Below, piece after piece: positions 1 through 7,836 of a stretch of DNA of 64,000 nucleotides. Both the position numbers and the translations under genes were made by a program. Position 1 is the stretch's first letter. Every line of letters begins with the position of its first letter. The stretch spans positions 4,092,001 to 4,156,000 of the forward strand of contig OZ241844.1 of NCBI GenBank assembly GCA_965202735.1, read 5' to 3'. This DNA comes from HK1 sp965202735. GTDB taxonomy: Bacteria; Pseudomonadota; Gammaproteobacteria; HK1. The notes beneath the pieces were generated by a model. It saw nothing but the letters and a program-made list of their open reading frames with translations. It was not told where the DNA came from and did no database searches.

Positions 1-789
1 GGCTGCGCTCGCGCGGATTGTCCTTCCGGGGCCGCTCGTGCCGGTGCCGGCGCCCGCGCCGTCGTCCGGATCCTCCGTGCCGAGATAGGCTTCGATCACG
101 GCCGGATCGCCCTTGACCTCGTCCGGCGGGCCGTCCGCGATCAGATCCCCGAAGTTGAGCACCAGCAGCCGCTGGCTCAGGCTGAAGATGGAGTCCATCT
201 GGTGCGAGATGAGGATGATGGCCTTGCCTTCCTCGTTCACGCGCCGGATGTAGGCATGGATGATCTCCATGAGCCGCGGATGCACCCCGGCGAACGGCTC
301 GTCGAGGACCACGATCCCGGGGTCGAGCATCAGGAGGCGTCCGAGCTCGAGGAGCTTCTGCTGGCCACCGGAGAGCGCCTGGGCAAATTCGTTGCGCAGA
401 TGCGCGATGGTCAGGAACTCGAGCACCTCCATGGCCTTTGCGTGGATCGCCTTGCGCTCGGCGGTCTTCCGCGCGGCGAGCGCGGGCACGTAGAGGTTCT
501 CGAGGACGCTCATCCGCCGGAAGGAGCGCGTCACCTGGAACGTGCGTCCGAGGCCCGCGATCGCCACCTCGTAGGGATGCAGGTGATCGATGCGCTCGCC
601 GTTGAGGTACACGGTGCCCGCGTTCGGCTTGATCGCCCCGTCGAGGATGTTGGTGAGGGTGGTCTTGCCGGCCCCGTTGGGGCCGATGAGGCCGATCAGC
701 TCCGGGCCGTTGACCTCGAACGTGACTCCCTTGAGGACGTGGAGCCCGCCGAAGCGCTTGTGCACGTTGGTCACCGCGAGACGGATCAC
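1..789 (-). CDS. livG: Branched-chain amino acid ABC transporter ATP-binding protein (LivG-like), 3' end beyond window
   Basis: ATPase subunit that powers import of branched-chain amino acids or related amides at the inner membrane. I translated 263 codons with no stop before the left edge. Walker A (GPNGAGKTT, about residues 39-47), the signature LSGGQQK, Walker B (IVVLDEP) and the switch histidine (SHQ) appear in the usual order. The start is GTG at 789, overlapping the livM stop as GTGA, which implies translational coupling. After the ATPase core the tail becomes rich in Gly, Ala and Thr (GTEDPDDGAGAGTGTSG), so the true end is near or past the edge. A livF partner would be expected further left but is outside the window. 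Confidence 0.93.
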   Translation of the reverse strand, partial: MIRLAVTNVHKRFGGLHVLKGVTFEVNGPELIGLIGPNGAGKTTLTNILDGAIKPNAGTVYLNGERIDHLHPYEVAIAGLGRTFQVTRSFRRMSVLENLYVPALAARKTAERKAIHAKAMEVLEFLTIAHLRNEFAQALSGGQQKLLELGRLLMLDPGIVVLDEPFAGVHPRLMEIIHAYIRRVNEEGKAIILISHQMDSIFSLSQRLLVLNFGDLIADGPPDEVKGDPAVIEAYLGTEDPDDGAGAGTGTSGPGRTIRASAA

Positions 790-1997
790 TTCGCCGCGCC
801 CTCCTCCGTTCCGGAACGGAGCCGGTGCTCGACCGTCTCCCGGGCGACGTGCCCGCGGGTGAAGTACTCGATGACGGGAGCGATGAGCCCGTTCCGGGCG
901 AAGCGCAGGGTCAGCATGAGCACCATGCCGAAGAACACGAGCCGCCAGACGGTCATGTCGATCTCGTACCCGCCGATGACGAAGCTGTTGCGCAGCATCT
1001 CGAGCACGATCTCGATGAGGATCGCGCCGATGGCGGCGGCGATGAAGCTCTCGACCCCGCCGATCACGGCCATCGCCACGACCAGGCTCATCTGGAGCAG
1101 GAACAGGTTGTTCGGGGTCACGATACCGACGTAGTGGCCCTGCACGGCGCCGGCCGCGGCCGCCATCATGGTGGTCACCACGAAGACCAGCACCTTGTAG
1201 CGGGTGGTGTTGACGCCGAGCGCCGCGGCCGCATCCTGGTCCTCGCGGAGCGCGCGGACGAAGAGGCCGAACTTCGACCGGGAAAGCCACGCGAGGATCG
1301 CGAGGCAGAGGAGCAGCAGCCCGAACATCACGAAATAGGACGGGAGCTTGTCCGTCCTCGAGAAGGCGTGGCCGAACAGGGTGAGCCCGTTCTCGAACAG
1401 CGCCGGCATCTCCATCCCCGCCTGCCCGCGCGTGATATCGATCTCGGCGCTGATCGTCGCCCTGAGGATCTCGGCGAACCCGAGGGTGAAGAGAGCGAGG
1501 TAGGCGGCGCGCAGGCGAAGGACCAGCACCCCGATGAGGAAGCCGAAGACCCCGCCCATGAGGGTGCCGAGGAGGATCCCGAGCCAGACCGGCATCCGGG
1601 CCGGCTGCACCGCGTCCCCCCAGACCTCCATCGCCTGACGCAGACAGTCCTGCGTCAACGTCGTCGAGGTCACCCCGATCGGGTTGACGACGATGAGCCA
1701 GGTCTCCCCGAACCGGTACTCGGTGCAGAGCTCCGTCGGCACGGGCGAGAGCCAGAAGTAGTGGCTGAAGAGGGCTGCGGTGTACGCGCCGACGCCCATG
1801 AAGCCGATATGGCCGAACGAGAACTGCCCCGCGTAACCGGCGAGCATGGACCAGCTCGACGCGAGGATCGCGTAGAAGAAGGCCGTGATCATGATGTGCA
1901 TGACGTAGGCGTAGTCGTCCGCGGAGTAGACGAACGGGAACGCGAGGAAGAACCCGAGGAGCCCGAGGCCGAGGAGGTGGGGGACTTTCCGGCGCAT
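786..1997 (-). CDS. livM: Branched-chain amino acid ABC transporter permease (LivM-like)
   Basis: Second inner-membrane channel subunit of the Liv importer, 403 aa. The open frame runs further upstream, but MRRKVPHLLG at 1997 begins just before the first hydrophobic segment (LLGLGLLGFFLAFPFVY) and leaves only five bases after livH, so I chose it. The protein has many membrane segments and the LivM-type stretches FSFGHIGFMGVGAYTAAL (about residues 60-80) and a cytoplasmic loop with ALREDQDAAAALGVN, the EAA-like contact with the ATPase. An additional hydrophilic loop (about residues 90-140, with two cysteines) sits between the early helices, longer than in the E. coli protein. Confidence 0.93.
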   Translation of the reverse strand: MRRKVPHLLGLGLLGFFLAFPFVYSADDYAYVMHIMITAFFYAILASSWSMLAGYAGQFSFGHIGFMGVGAYTAALFSHYFWLSPVPTELCTEYRFGETWLIVVNPIGVTSTTLTQDCLRQAMEVWGDAVQPARMPVWLGILLGTLMGGVFGFLIGVLVLRLRAAYLALFTLGFAEILRATISAEIDITRGQAGMEMPALFENGLTLFGHAFSRTDKLPSYFVMFGLLLLCLAILAWLSRSKFGLFVRALREDQDAAAALGVNTTRYKVLVFVVTTMMAAAAGAVQGHYVGIVTPNNLFLLQMSLVVAMAVIGGVESFIAAAIGAILIEIVLEMLRNSFVIGGYEIDMTVWRLVFFGMVLMLTLRFARNGLIAPVIEYFTRGHVARETVEHRLRSGTEEGAAK

Positions 1998-2002
1998 CGG
2001 TA

Positions 2003-3271
2003 TCAGAACTTGCCGTGGGCGCCGCTCGCGAAGCGCCGCCCGAAGAGACCGGTCGGCCGGAGCAGCAGCGTCAGGGTCAGGACCACCATCCCGTAGGCCG
2101 GGATGTACGAGGCGGCCTTCTGCGGGTCGGGGACGCACCCGGTGCCCGCCGCCTCGACGAGGCCAACCAGGATCCCGCCGACGAACGCTCCCGGAAGCGA
2201 GCCGAGCCCCCCCAGGACCACGATCACGAAGGAGCGCATCGCCGGGATGTTGCCGACCTGCGGCAGCCACGAGAACGCCTGCACCAGCAGCGCGCCCGCG
2301 AGGGCCGCGATCATCGCGCCGAGGGCGAAGGCCAGCATGTTCATGCGGTTCGGGTCGATCCCGGCGATGGCCGCGGCCTCCCGATCCTGGCTCACCGCGC
2401 GGAGCGCCTTGCCGGTCCAGGTCCGGTGCAGGAAGTAGAGCAGGGCGCCCAGCACCAGGATGCAGACCACCGCGGCGGTAAGCCGTGGATTGGAGATGGA
2501 GATGGTGTCGAAGAGCTCGAGGTTGCCGCGGCTGGTCCTGACGAGCCACGGGTCGTCCGGGGAGGGAAGCCGCACGCGCGGGAAGTCGAAGTACCGCGGC
2601 GCCTTCACCGGATTGGATCCGACGACGGCCTGCACGAAGTACTGGATCGTGAAGGCGAGTCCGAAGGTGATGAGGATCCCGTACTCGACCGGGCGATCGA
2701 TCCGGCCGTGGTACATCGGGGTCAGGAACAGCCGTTCGAAGAGCGCTCCGAGGACGAACACCACCGCGCAGGCGATCGATATGCCGAGGAGGGGATTGAC
2801 GCCGGGAAACCACACGACGGTCACGTAGTAGGTAAGCATGCCGCCCACCATGTAGAACTCGCCGTGGCTGAAGCTGACCACGCCGAGGATCGAGAAGATC
2901 AGCGTGAGGCCGAGGGCCATGAAGCCGTAGATGATGCCGATGATGATCCCGTTGGTGATCTGCGAGGCGATGAACGAGCCGTTGGCGACGCAGTTGCTGT
3001 CCGGGTCGGCGAAGGCGAAGGCGGCCGCGATCAGCACCACCGCCGCGATTGCGGGGAGCACGATCAGGCGGTTGGTGAGCTCGGGGGTCCTGCGCCAGAG
3101 GGGAATCAGTCCGACCGGGCCGGTCGCGGCGCCGAGCATCGCGCCGACGAAGGTGGTGTTCGAAGTGTCGAGATCGTGCTTGAGGTATCGGCGGCGGATC
3201 GCGACGCTGCCGATCACTCCCCAGACGACCATCCAGGCGACGACGCCCCAGAAGATGCCGGGATGGTCCAT
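2003..3271 (-). CDS. livH: Branched-chain amino acid ABC transporter permease (LivH-like) with N-terminal extension
   Basis: First channel subunit of the Liv importer, 422 aa. The LivH core begins near residue 100 with ASQITNGIIIGIIYGFMALG and includes VSFSHGEFYMVGG and the ATPase-contact loop AVSQDREAAAIAGID. LivH proteins are usually about 290-300 aa. Here about 100 residues precede the core, with a helix at about 8-27 (VVAWMVVWGVIGSVAI), a basic loop (RRRYLKHD) and two more hydrophobic stretches. No internal ATG with a clear ribosome site was seen at the core boundary, so I keep the long start. It sits five bases upstream of livM in the same operon. Confidence 0.92.
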   Translation of the reverse strand: MDHPGIFWGVVAWMVVWGVIGSVAIRRRYLKHDLDTSNTTFVGAMLGAATGPVGLIPLWRRTPELTNRLIVLPAIAAVVLIAAAFAFADPDSNCVANGSFIASQITNGIIIGIIYGFMALGLTLIFSILGVVSFSHGEFYMVGGMLTYYVTVVWFPGVNPLLGISIACAVVFVLGALFERLFLTPMYHGRIDRPVEYGILITFGLAFTIQYFVQAVVGSNPVKAPRYFDFPRVRLPSPDDPWLVRTSRGNLELFDTISISNPRLTAAVVCILVLGALLYFLHRTWTGKALRAVSQDREAAAIAGIDPNRMNMLAFALGAMIAALAGALLVQAFSWLPQVGNIPAMRSFVIVVLGGLGSLPGAFVGGILVGLVEAAGTGCVPDPQKAASYIPAYGMVVLTLTLLLRPTGLFGRRFASGAHGKF

Positions 3272-3692
3272 GCGCCGCCGCGCCGCTCCGGCCTCGCTAT
3301 CGGGCGCCGCGGGTGCGGCCGGCCGGGCCCCGCCCGCCCTCGAGGGAAGGGGGGACGCTGCCCCTGCCGGCGGAAACGGCTGGACTCACCGCACCACGCC
3401 GGCCGCGGACAGGTGCCGGGAGGCCTCCGCCTCCCGGGGCCGGTGGTCCGGCCCCGGGCGATGCCGTCCGGCTGCCGGGTGACGGCGGCGCCGGAGGATC
3501 GGCAATCCGGCGGCACGCCTCGCCCGGGCGAGGCGGCGCTTCACTCTGTCTCCTGGCCACCGAGCGGATACCCCCGCCCGGGCGAACGTCGACCACGGAC
3601 AACGGCAACGTCTCGGCGGGCCTGGCCGCGACAGGCGAGCGCGCGGCAAGCATCGGCCACGGACGACGGCAGCCGCCGGCCCAGGGCGCCCG
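3272..3692. other. Gap between livJ and livH, no gene seen
   Basis: A GC-rich 421-base spacer inside the liv cluster. All six frames contain only short or antisense open frames without recognisable domains. A gap of this size after the binding-protein gene often carries an attenuating stem-loop, but I could not identify a convincing stem followed by a T-run. Confidence 0.6.
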
Positions 3693-4934
3693 CTATCGGC
3701 CGACGTAGATCGCGTCGCCGGTCTTGTAGGCGTCCGGCCAGACGATCGGGGCATCGACCGAGTTCTGCCCCTCTTCCTGGTACTGGATGACGGTCAGGGC
3801 CGGGTCGGGCCACTGGTGCCACCATTCGTCGCCCTTGCCGTCGACGCTCGGATCCTTCCGGGTGCCGTAGGGGAAGTAGATCCGGCCGAGCGTACCGTCG
3901 TGGTCGATGTTCTCGAGAGCGGCCACGATGGCGTCGCCGTCGGTCGAGCCTGCCTCGTTGATCGCCTGGGCGATGATCGCGATCGAGTCGTATGCCTCCA
4001 TCGCGTAGCTCTCCACGGCCGCCTTTCCGGTCCGCTCCTTGTAGACCGCGGCGAACTTCCTGGCGGTCTCGTTGAACAGGTTCTCGGGCACCCCGATGCG
4101 CTGCACGAAGGCATGGTTGCCGTCGGGGACGTTCTCCCAGTAGGACTTGCTCTCGAGCGAAACCTGCCCCGCGTGGAAGGGAACATCCTGCGGGCCGATG
4201 CCGGCGTCCGCCGCCTGCTGGGCGAAGTTGTAGCCGGCCTCGCCGGTGGCGAGGGTAATGATGATGTCCGGGTCCTCGGCCTTGATGCGCTCGACGATGC
4301 CGGCGTAGTCCTGGGTACCGATGTCGACGCTGAAGATCACCGTCTCCACACCGCCGGTGGCGAGCCCGTTCCTGGTCTCCTCCGCGGCCGGGATCCCGTA
4401 GTCGGTGTTCTCGGTGAGGATCGCGGCCTTCCTGATTCCGGGGACGAGGAGCGCATGCTTCCAGATCGTCGAGGAAGCCCACGAGCTGAGCGGGGCGATC
4501 CGGAAGATGTACTTCTGCTTGTCGCCGGTGATGGTGTCGTTCCAGGTCTCGGCGAAGACGACCGGAATGCCGCGCGCGTTGGCGATGTCCTTCGAAGCCA
4601 CTCCGACCGAGCTGTGGTAGCCGCCGCCGACTGCGACCACGCCATCCTGGGTGATGAGCTTCTCCATGACCGCGGCCGCCTTCTCGGGCAGGCCCTCGGT
4701 GTCGGCGATGACCACCTTGACCTTGCAGCCGAGCACGCCGCCCGCCGCGTTGAGATCTTCTTCGGCGATCAGCATCGCTTCGCGCATCGCTTCGCCGCCG
4801 ACCACCGTGCCGGGCGCGGACAGGGGCGCGAGCCCCCCGATGGCGGTCTCGCAATCGGCGGACGCCGCCGGGCCGATGCCGAAGCTCGCGGCGGCGGCCG
4901 CGGCCACGAACGCTGTGGAGCGTCGTATCTTCAT
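3693..4934 (-). CDS. livJ: Periplasmic amino-acid/amide-binding protein of the Liv-type ABC importer
   Basis: Solute receptor of the type I periplasmic-binding fold that delivers substrate to LivHM, 413 aa. The start at 4934 follows AGGAGGT with eight bases of spacing; an upstream in-frame ATG at 4952 lies before this ribosome site and is rejected. A Sec signal peptide is clear: MKIRRS, a hydrophobic Ala-rich core, then cleavage near AASA/DC. The mature part holds Peripla_BP_6 features: APGTVVGGEAMREAMLIA, the AVGGGYHSSV loop, and VAALENIDHDGTLG with YFPYGTRKD near the end. The substrate cannot be read from sequence; receptors of this class bind Leu/Ile/Val, amides or urea. Confidence 0.9.
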   Translation of the reverse strand: MKIRRSTAFVAAAAAASFGIGPAASADCETAIGGLAPLSAPGTVVGGEAMREAMLIAEEDLNAAGGVLGCKVKVVIADTEGLPEKAAAVMEKLITQDGVVAVGGGYHSSVGVASKDIANARGIPVVFAETWNDTITGDKQKYIFRIAPLSSWASSTIWKHALLVPGIRKAAILTENTDYGIPAAEETRNGLATGGVETVIFSVDIGTQDYAGIVERIKAEDPDIIITLATGEAGYNFAQQAADAGIGPQDVPFHAGQVSLESKSYWENVPDGNHAFVQRIGVPENLFNETARKFAAVYKERTGKAAVESYAMEAYDSIAIIAQAINEAGSTDGDAIVAALENIDHDGTLGRIYFPYGTRKDPSVDGKGDEWWHQWPDPALTVIQYQEEGQNSVDAPIVWPDAYKTGDAIYVGR

Positions 4935-5670
4935 TGGAGCAACCTCCTGCATGTGATGGGGGAAGCGGAGTCCGAACCCCGAGCCTGACCGTCCGGCCCC
5001 GCGGGAGAAGCCGACCCGCAGGTTGCAGGATGCTAGCCCTCATTTCTCGCCAAGTCACTGGCTGCCCAGAACCATTTTTTTGTCGCGGTCGGCGGCTGGT
5101 GACCGCTGTGAAGCTGCCGTCCTTGCGGTGGGTGGCGCCTCCTCGAGGCCGAAACCGGTGCATCGACAACGGAACCCTCTCCCGAATGGACCGCCGAACC
5201 TGCCTGCACCACCCTTCGCCGGACAAAACGGTCATGGTCGACGCCGTGCTGGACCACCCCGTAGAATGAAAATCGGTGCTCGTCGCGCGGACGGACTTCG
5301 GGCCACATCGGGGTCGCCTACCGGTCGCAGCCCGCAACCGGAGCGCCGCAAGGTGTGAATGCCCGGTGCCGCCGACCGGCGGCGCACAGGCTGCGTTGCG
5401 CCGAATCCCAGAGTATTTTCACGGCAAACGAGCCCTGACTGCCGACTACACGCCAGCGATTCCCGCCAAGCGGGAACAGACCCCTGAAATCCCCTCGATT
5501 CGACACCCTGAGGGTCGAAATCGCACCACAATTCCACCACGATACGGCCTCTTCCGGGCGCTGGCGGGAATTGCTGTCGTCATGACCCGTCTCGTGAGCG
5601 CGCCGGCGTTCCGGGCTATAGTCCCGGCCCCTCGTGATTCGAGACCGCCCCGCTGCCCGGAGAGGTCCCC
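4935..5670. other. Divergent intergenic region between livJ and an LLM oxidoreductase
   Basis: A 736-base region upstream of both livJ (minus) and the gene at 5671 (plus), so it should hold both promoters. Apart from the family A element at 5454-5576 no gene was recognised. A T-rich stretch near 5069-5083 (ccatttttttgtcg) is the only low-GC spot, and I could not assign it to a promoter with confidence. Confidence 0.5.
5454..5576. mobile_element. Family A MITE-like element, copy 1
   Basis: A 123-bp non-coding element beginning CAGCGATTCCCGCCA and ending TGGCGGGAATTGCTG, whose reverse complement is CAGCAATTCCCGCCA. The ends therefore form a 15-bp inverted repeat with one mismatch. The interior contains CTGAAATCCCCTCGATTCGA and GAGGGTCGAAATC, shared almost base for base with the copy at 21758 and, in reverse orientation, with the copy at 49243. 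No flanking duplication is evident at this copy, consistent with age. It encodes no protein. Confidence 0.85.
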
Positions 5671-6585
5671 ATGAAGTACGGCTGCTCCCTGATCGTGCGT
5701 GGCGCCGACGCCACCCCGGATACCTTCGTCAGGATGGCCGAGCGCGCCGAGGCGCTCGAGCTGGACTCGCTGTGGCTCAGCGCGCACGTGGTGCTCCCGC
5801 CCCAGGTGAAGTCGGGCTACGTCCTGATCCCCGGCCGGATGCATCCGCCGCACTGGCGCGAGTGCTACTGGGAGCCCTTCACGGTGCTCTCGTTCCTGGC
5901 CGCGCACACCAGCCGCATCACCCTGGGCACGAGCGTCGTCGTGCTTCCCATGCACAACCCCTTCGAGGTCGCGAAGCAGGTCGCGGAAGTGGACCAGCTC
6001 TCCGGCGGACGGTTCATCTTCGGGATCGGGGTCGGCTGGTTCGAGGAGGAGTTCGAGGTCCTCGGGCAGAGCTTCGGGAACCGGGGCGCGCGCACCGACG
6101 ACGCCCTCGATCTCATGCAGCAGCTCTGGGCGGACGACCCCGTGACCTACCGGGGGCGGTTCTACTCCTGCGAGGACGCCTCGTTCTCGCCGAAGCCGGT
6201 GCAGCGTCCGCATCCGCCCATCTGGGTCGCCGGCGCGAGCCGTCCCGCGTGCCGCCGCGCGGCGCGGTATGCCGATGCGTTCCACCCGGTGCGGATGTCG
6301 CCCGACAGGGTCGTCGAGATGCGCGCGGAGCTCGATCGCCAGTGCGAGCAATTCGGTCGCGCACCGGGCTCGGTGAAGATGTGCGTCAAGCTCCCGGTGG
6401 TCTTCCAGGACGGTCCGGGGGAGCTCCCGACCCAGGGCACGCCGCAGCAGATCGTGGACGGCTTCAAGCGCTACATCGAGGTCGGGGCCGAGCACTTCAC
6501 GCTCGACTTCGTACCGGAGAAGGCAGGCAACGCGCTCGACGTGATGGAGCGCTTCGCGCAGGAGATTCGTCCCAGGCTCGATTGA
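5671..6585 (+). CDS. LLM-class flavin-dependent oxidoreductase
   Basis: Luciferase-like monooxygenase fold protein of 304 aa, predicted cytoplasmic, using F420 or FMN. The start at 5671 follows gagaggtcccc. Family markers are the early ERAEALELDSLWLSAHVV, the TSRITLGTSVVVLPMHNP strand, the GGRFIFGIGVGWFEEEF turn and the late HPPIWVAGASRPACRRAA segment. The layout matches the probable F420-dependent subgroup (TIGR03619-like). The substrate is unknown. A second LLM gene of similar design lies at 61557. No operon partner is evident: the gene stands alone between livJ and the Uma2 gene. Confidence 0.88.
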   Translation: MKYGCSLIVRGADATPDTFVRMAERAEALELDSLWLSAHVVLPPQVKSGYVLIPGRMHPPHWRECYWEPFTVLSFLAAHTSRITLGTSVVVLPMHNPFEVAKQVAEVDQLSGGRFIFGIGVGWFEEEFEVLGQSFGNRGARTDDALDLMQQLWADDPVTYRGRFYSCEDASFSPKPVQRPHPPIWVAGASRPACRRAARYADAFHPVRMSPDRVVEMRAELDRQCEQFGRAPGSVKMCVKLPVVFQDGPGELPTQGTPQQIVDGFKRYIEVGAEHFTLDFVPEKAGNALDVMERFAQEIRPRLD

Positions 6586-6910
6586 ACGGCCGGGCGGCGG
6601 CCGGCCATGCACGCGCCACCGCCCCCGACATCCACGCCGCGCCGGGCTGACCGCCCGCACGGGCCGGGTCGGTCGCCCACACGGGCCGGGACGGCCGCCC
6701 ACACGCGTCGGGCCGGCCGCCCACACGCGTCGGGCCGGCCGCCTGCACGCGTCGGGCCTCCGCGCCATTTCGCGCCCGCCGCCACCGCCTCATCCTGTCC
6801 CCCTCGCATCGCGGCGCGCGCCGCGGCTTGGGACAGGAGCAGGCCCGTGGTACCGTCATCCGCGTCACCCACCCTTCCGCCTCCGCAGCCCCGGCGCGAG
6901 ACCCCGTCCG
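6586..6910. repeat. Intergenic region with five tandem 22-bp repeats (6651-6766)
   Basis: After the LLM stop there is no gene until 6911. Between about 6651 and 6766 the motif CACACG or CGCACG recurs at 6656, 6678, 6700, 6722 and 6744, an exact 22-bp period, with unit core GCGTCGGGCCGGCCGCC. The middle units are nearly identical and the outer ones diverged, which is typical of slippage. Since 22 is not a multiple of three, the array is not a protein repeat. There are no spacers, so it is not a CRISPR array. Confidence 0.85.
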
Positions 6911-7657
6911 ATGTCCCGACCCATCGTCCCCCCCGCCGCGATTGACTATCCGAGCTCCGACGGCAAGCCCTTGGCGGAGAACGACCTCCAGGCACGCGCC
7001 ATCCTCTACGCCTTCGGCGCGCTGCGGGTGCGCTACGCGGCCCACACCGACGTGTACGTCTCCGCCGACCTGCTCATCTACTACGAGGAGGGCAACCCGC
7101 GGGTGTCGGTCGCCCCCGACACCTTCGTGGTCTTCGGGGTCGAGGACCACACGCGGATGAACTACAAGGTCTGGCAGGAGGGCAAGGGCCCGGACTTCGT
7201 GCTCGAGGTCGCCTCGCCGAGCACGTGGCGCGAGGACGTCGAGCGCAAGCCCCGCATCTACGCGGGCCTCGGAGTGAGCGAGTACTTCCTGTTCGACCCC
7301 ACCGGGGAGCACTACTCGCCGCGGCTGCGGGGCTACCGGCTGGTGGACGGGGGGTACGAGCGCCTGCCGGCGCTGGAGTCCATCGACCGCACCCTGACGA
7401 TGCACAGCGAGGTGCTGGGGCTGGAGCTGCGGGCGAAGGGCGAGGAGATGCGCTTCCACGACCCGGCGACGGGCGAGACGCTTCTCAGCCACGACGAGGA
7501 GCACTCCGCGCGGCGCGCCGCCGAGGTGCGGGCCGACCACGCAGAGGCCCGGGCCGGCGCTGCCGATGAACGGGCCGACCACGCCGAAGCCCGGGCCGGC
7601 GCCGCCGAGGCCCGGGTTGCCGAGCTGGAGGCGCGTCTGCGCGGGATGCCCCGCTGA
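6911..7657 (+). CDS. Uma2 family protein (DUF820, PD-(D/E)XK fold)
   Basis: Protein of 248 aa. The Uma2 core has the nuclease-fold residues in APDTFVVFGV followed by FVLEVASPSTWREDVERKP (about residues 96-118) and the YAGLGVSEYFLFDP segment. Uma2 proteins are widespread, often in multiple copies, and their biological role is not settled. The last 60 residues form an Ala/Arg/Glu-rich, probably coiled-coil tail in which a 14-residue unit (RADHAEARAGAADE) is repeated nearly exactly, then decays. No ribosome site is strong; the start was chosen because MSRPIVPP precedes the conserved core at the usual distance. Confidence 0.88.
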   Translation: MSRPIVPPAAIDYPSSDGKPLAENDLQARAILYAFGALRVRYAAHTDVYVSADLLIYYEEGNPRVSVAPDTFVVFGVEDHTRMNYKVWQEGKGPDFVLEVASPSTWREDVERKPRIYAGLGVSEYFLFDPTGEHYSPRLRGYRLVDGGYERLPALESIDRTLTMHSEVLGLELRAKGEEMRFHDPATGETLLSHDEEHSARRAAEVRADHAEARAGAADERADHAEARAGAAEARVAELEARLRGMPR

Positions 7658-7836
7658 TCGCTCTTGCCTGGCCGGCGATGGACGCCCTTCGATGCCGCGC
7701 GCGAGACGCGGAGCGGGAAGCTCGCTGATCGCAACGGCCTGCGGCTGGTCGGCGGAGACCTCCGAGGACGACGCTCTGCGCGAGCCGCTCCGGCTCGACT
7801 CGGGCAAGGCGCGCGGCCACGCCCGCGGGCTGAGCC

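Noticed and set aside
6651..6766. CRISPR array
   Set aside because: Units are directly adjacent without spacers and no cas gene is present.
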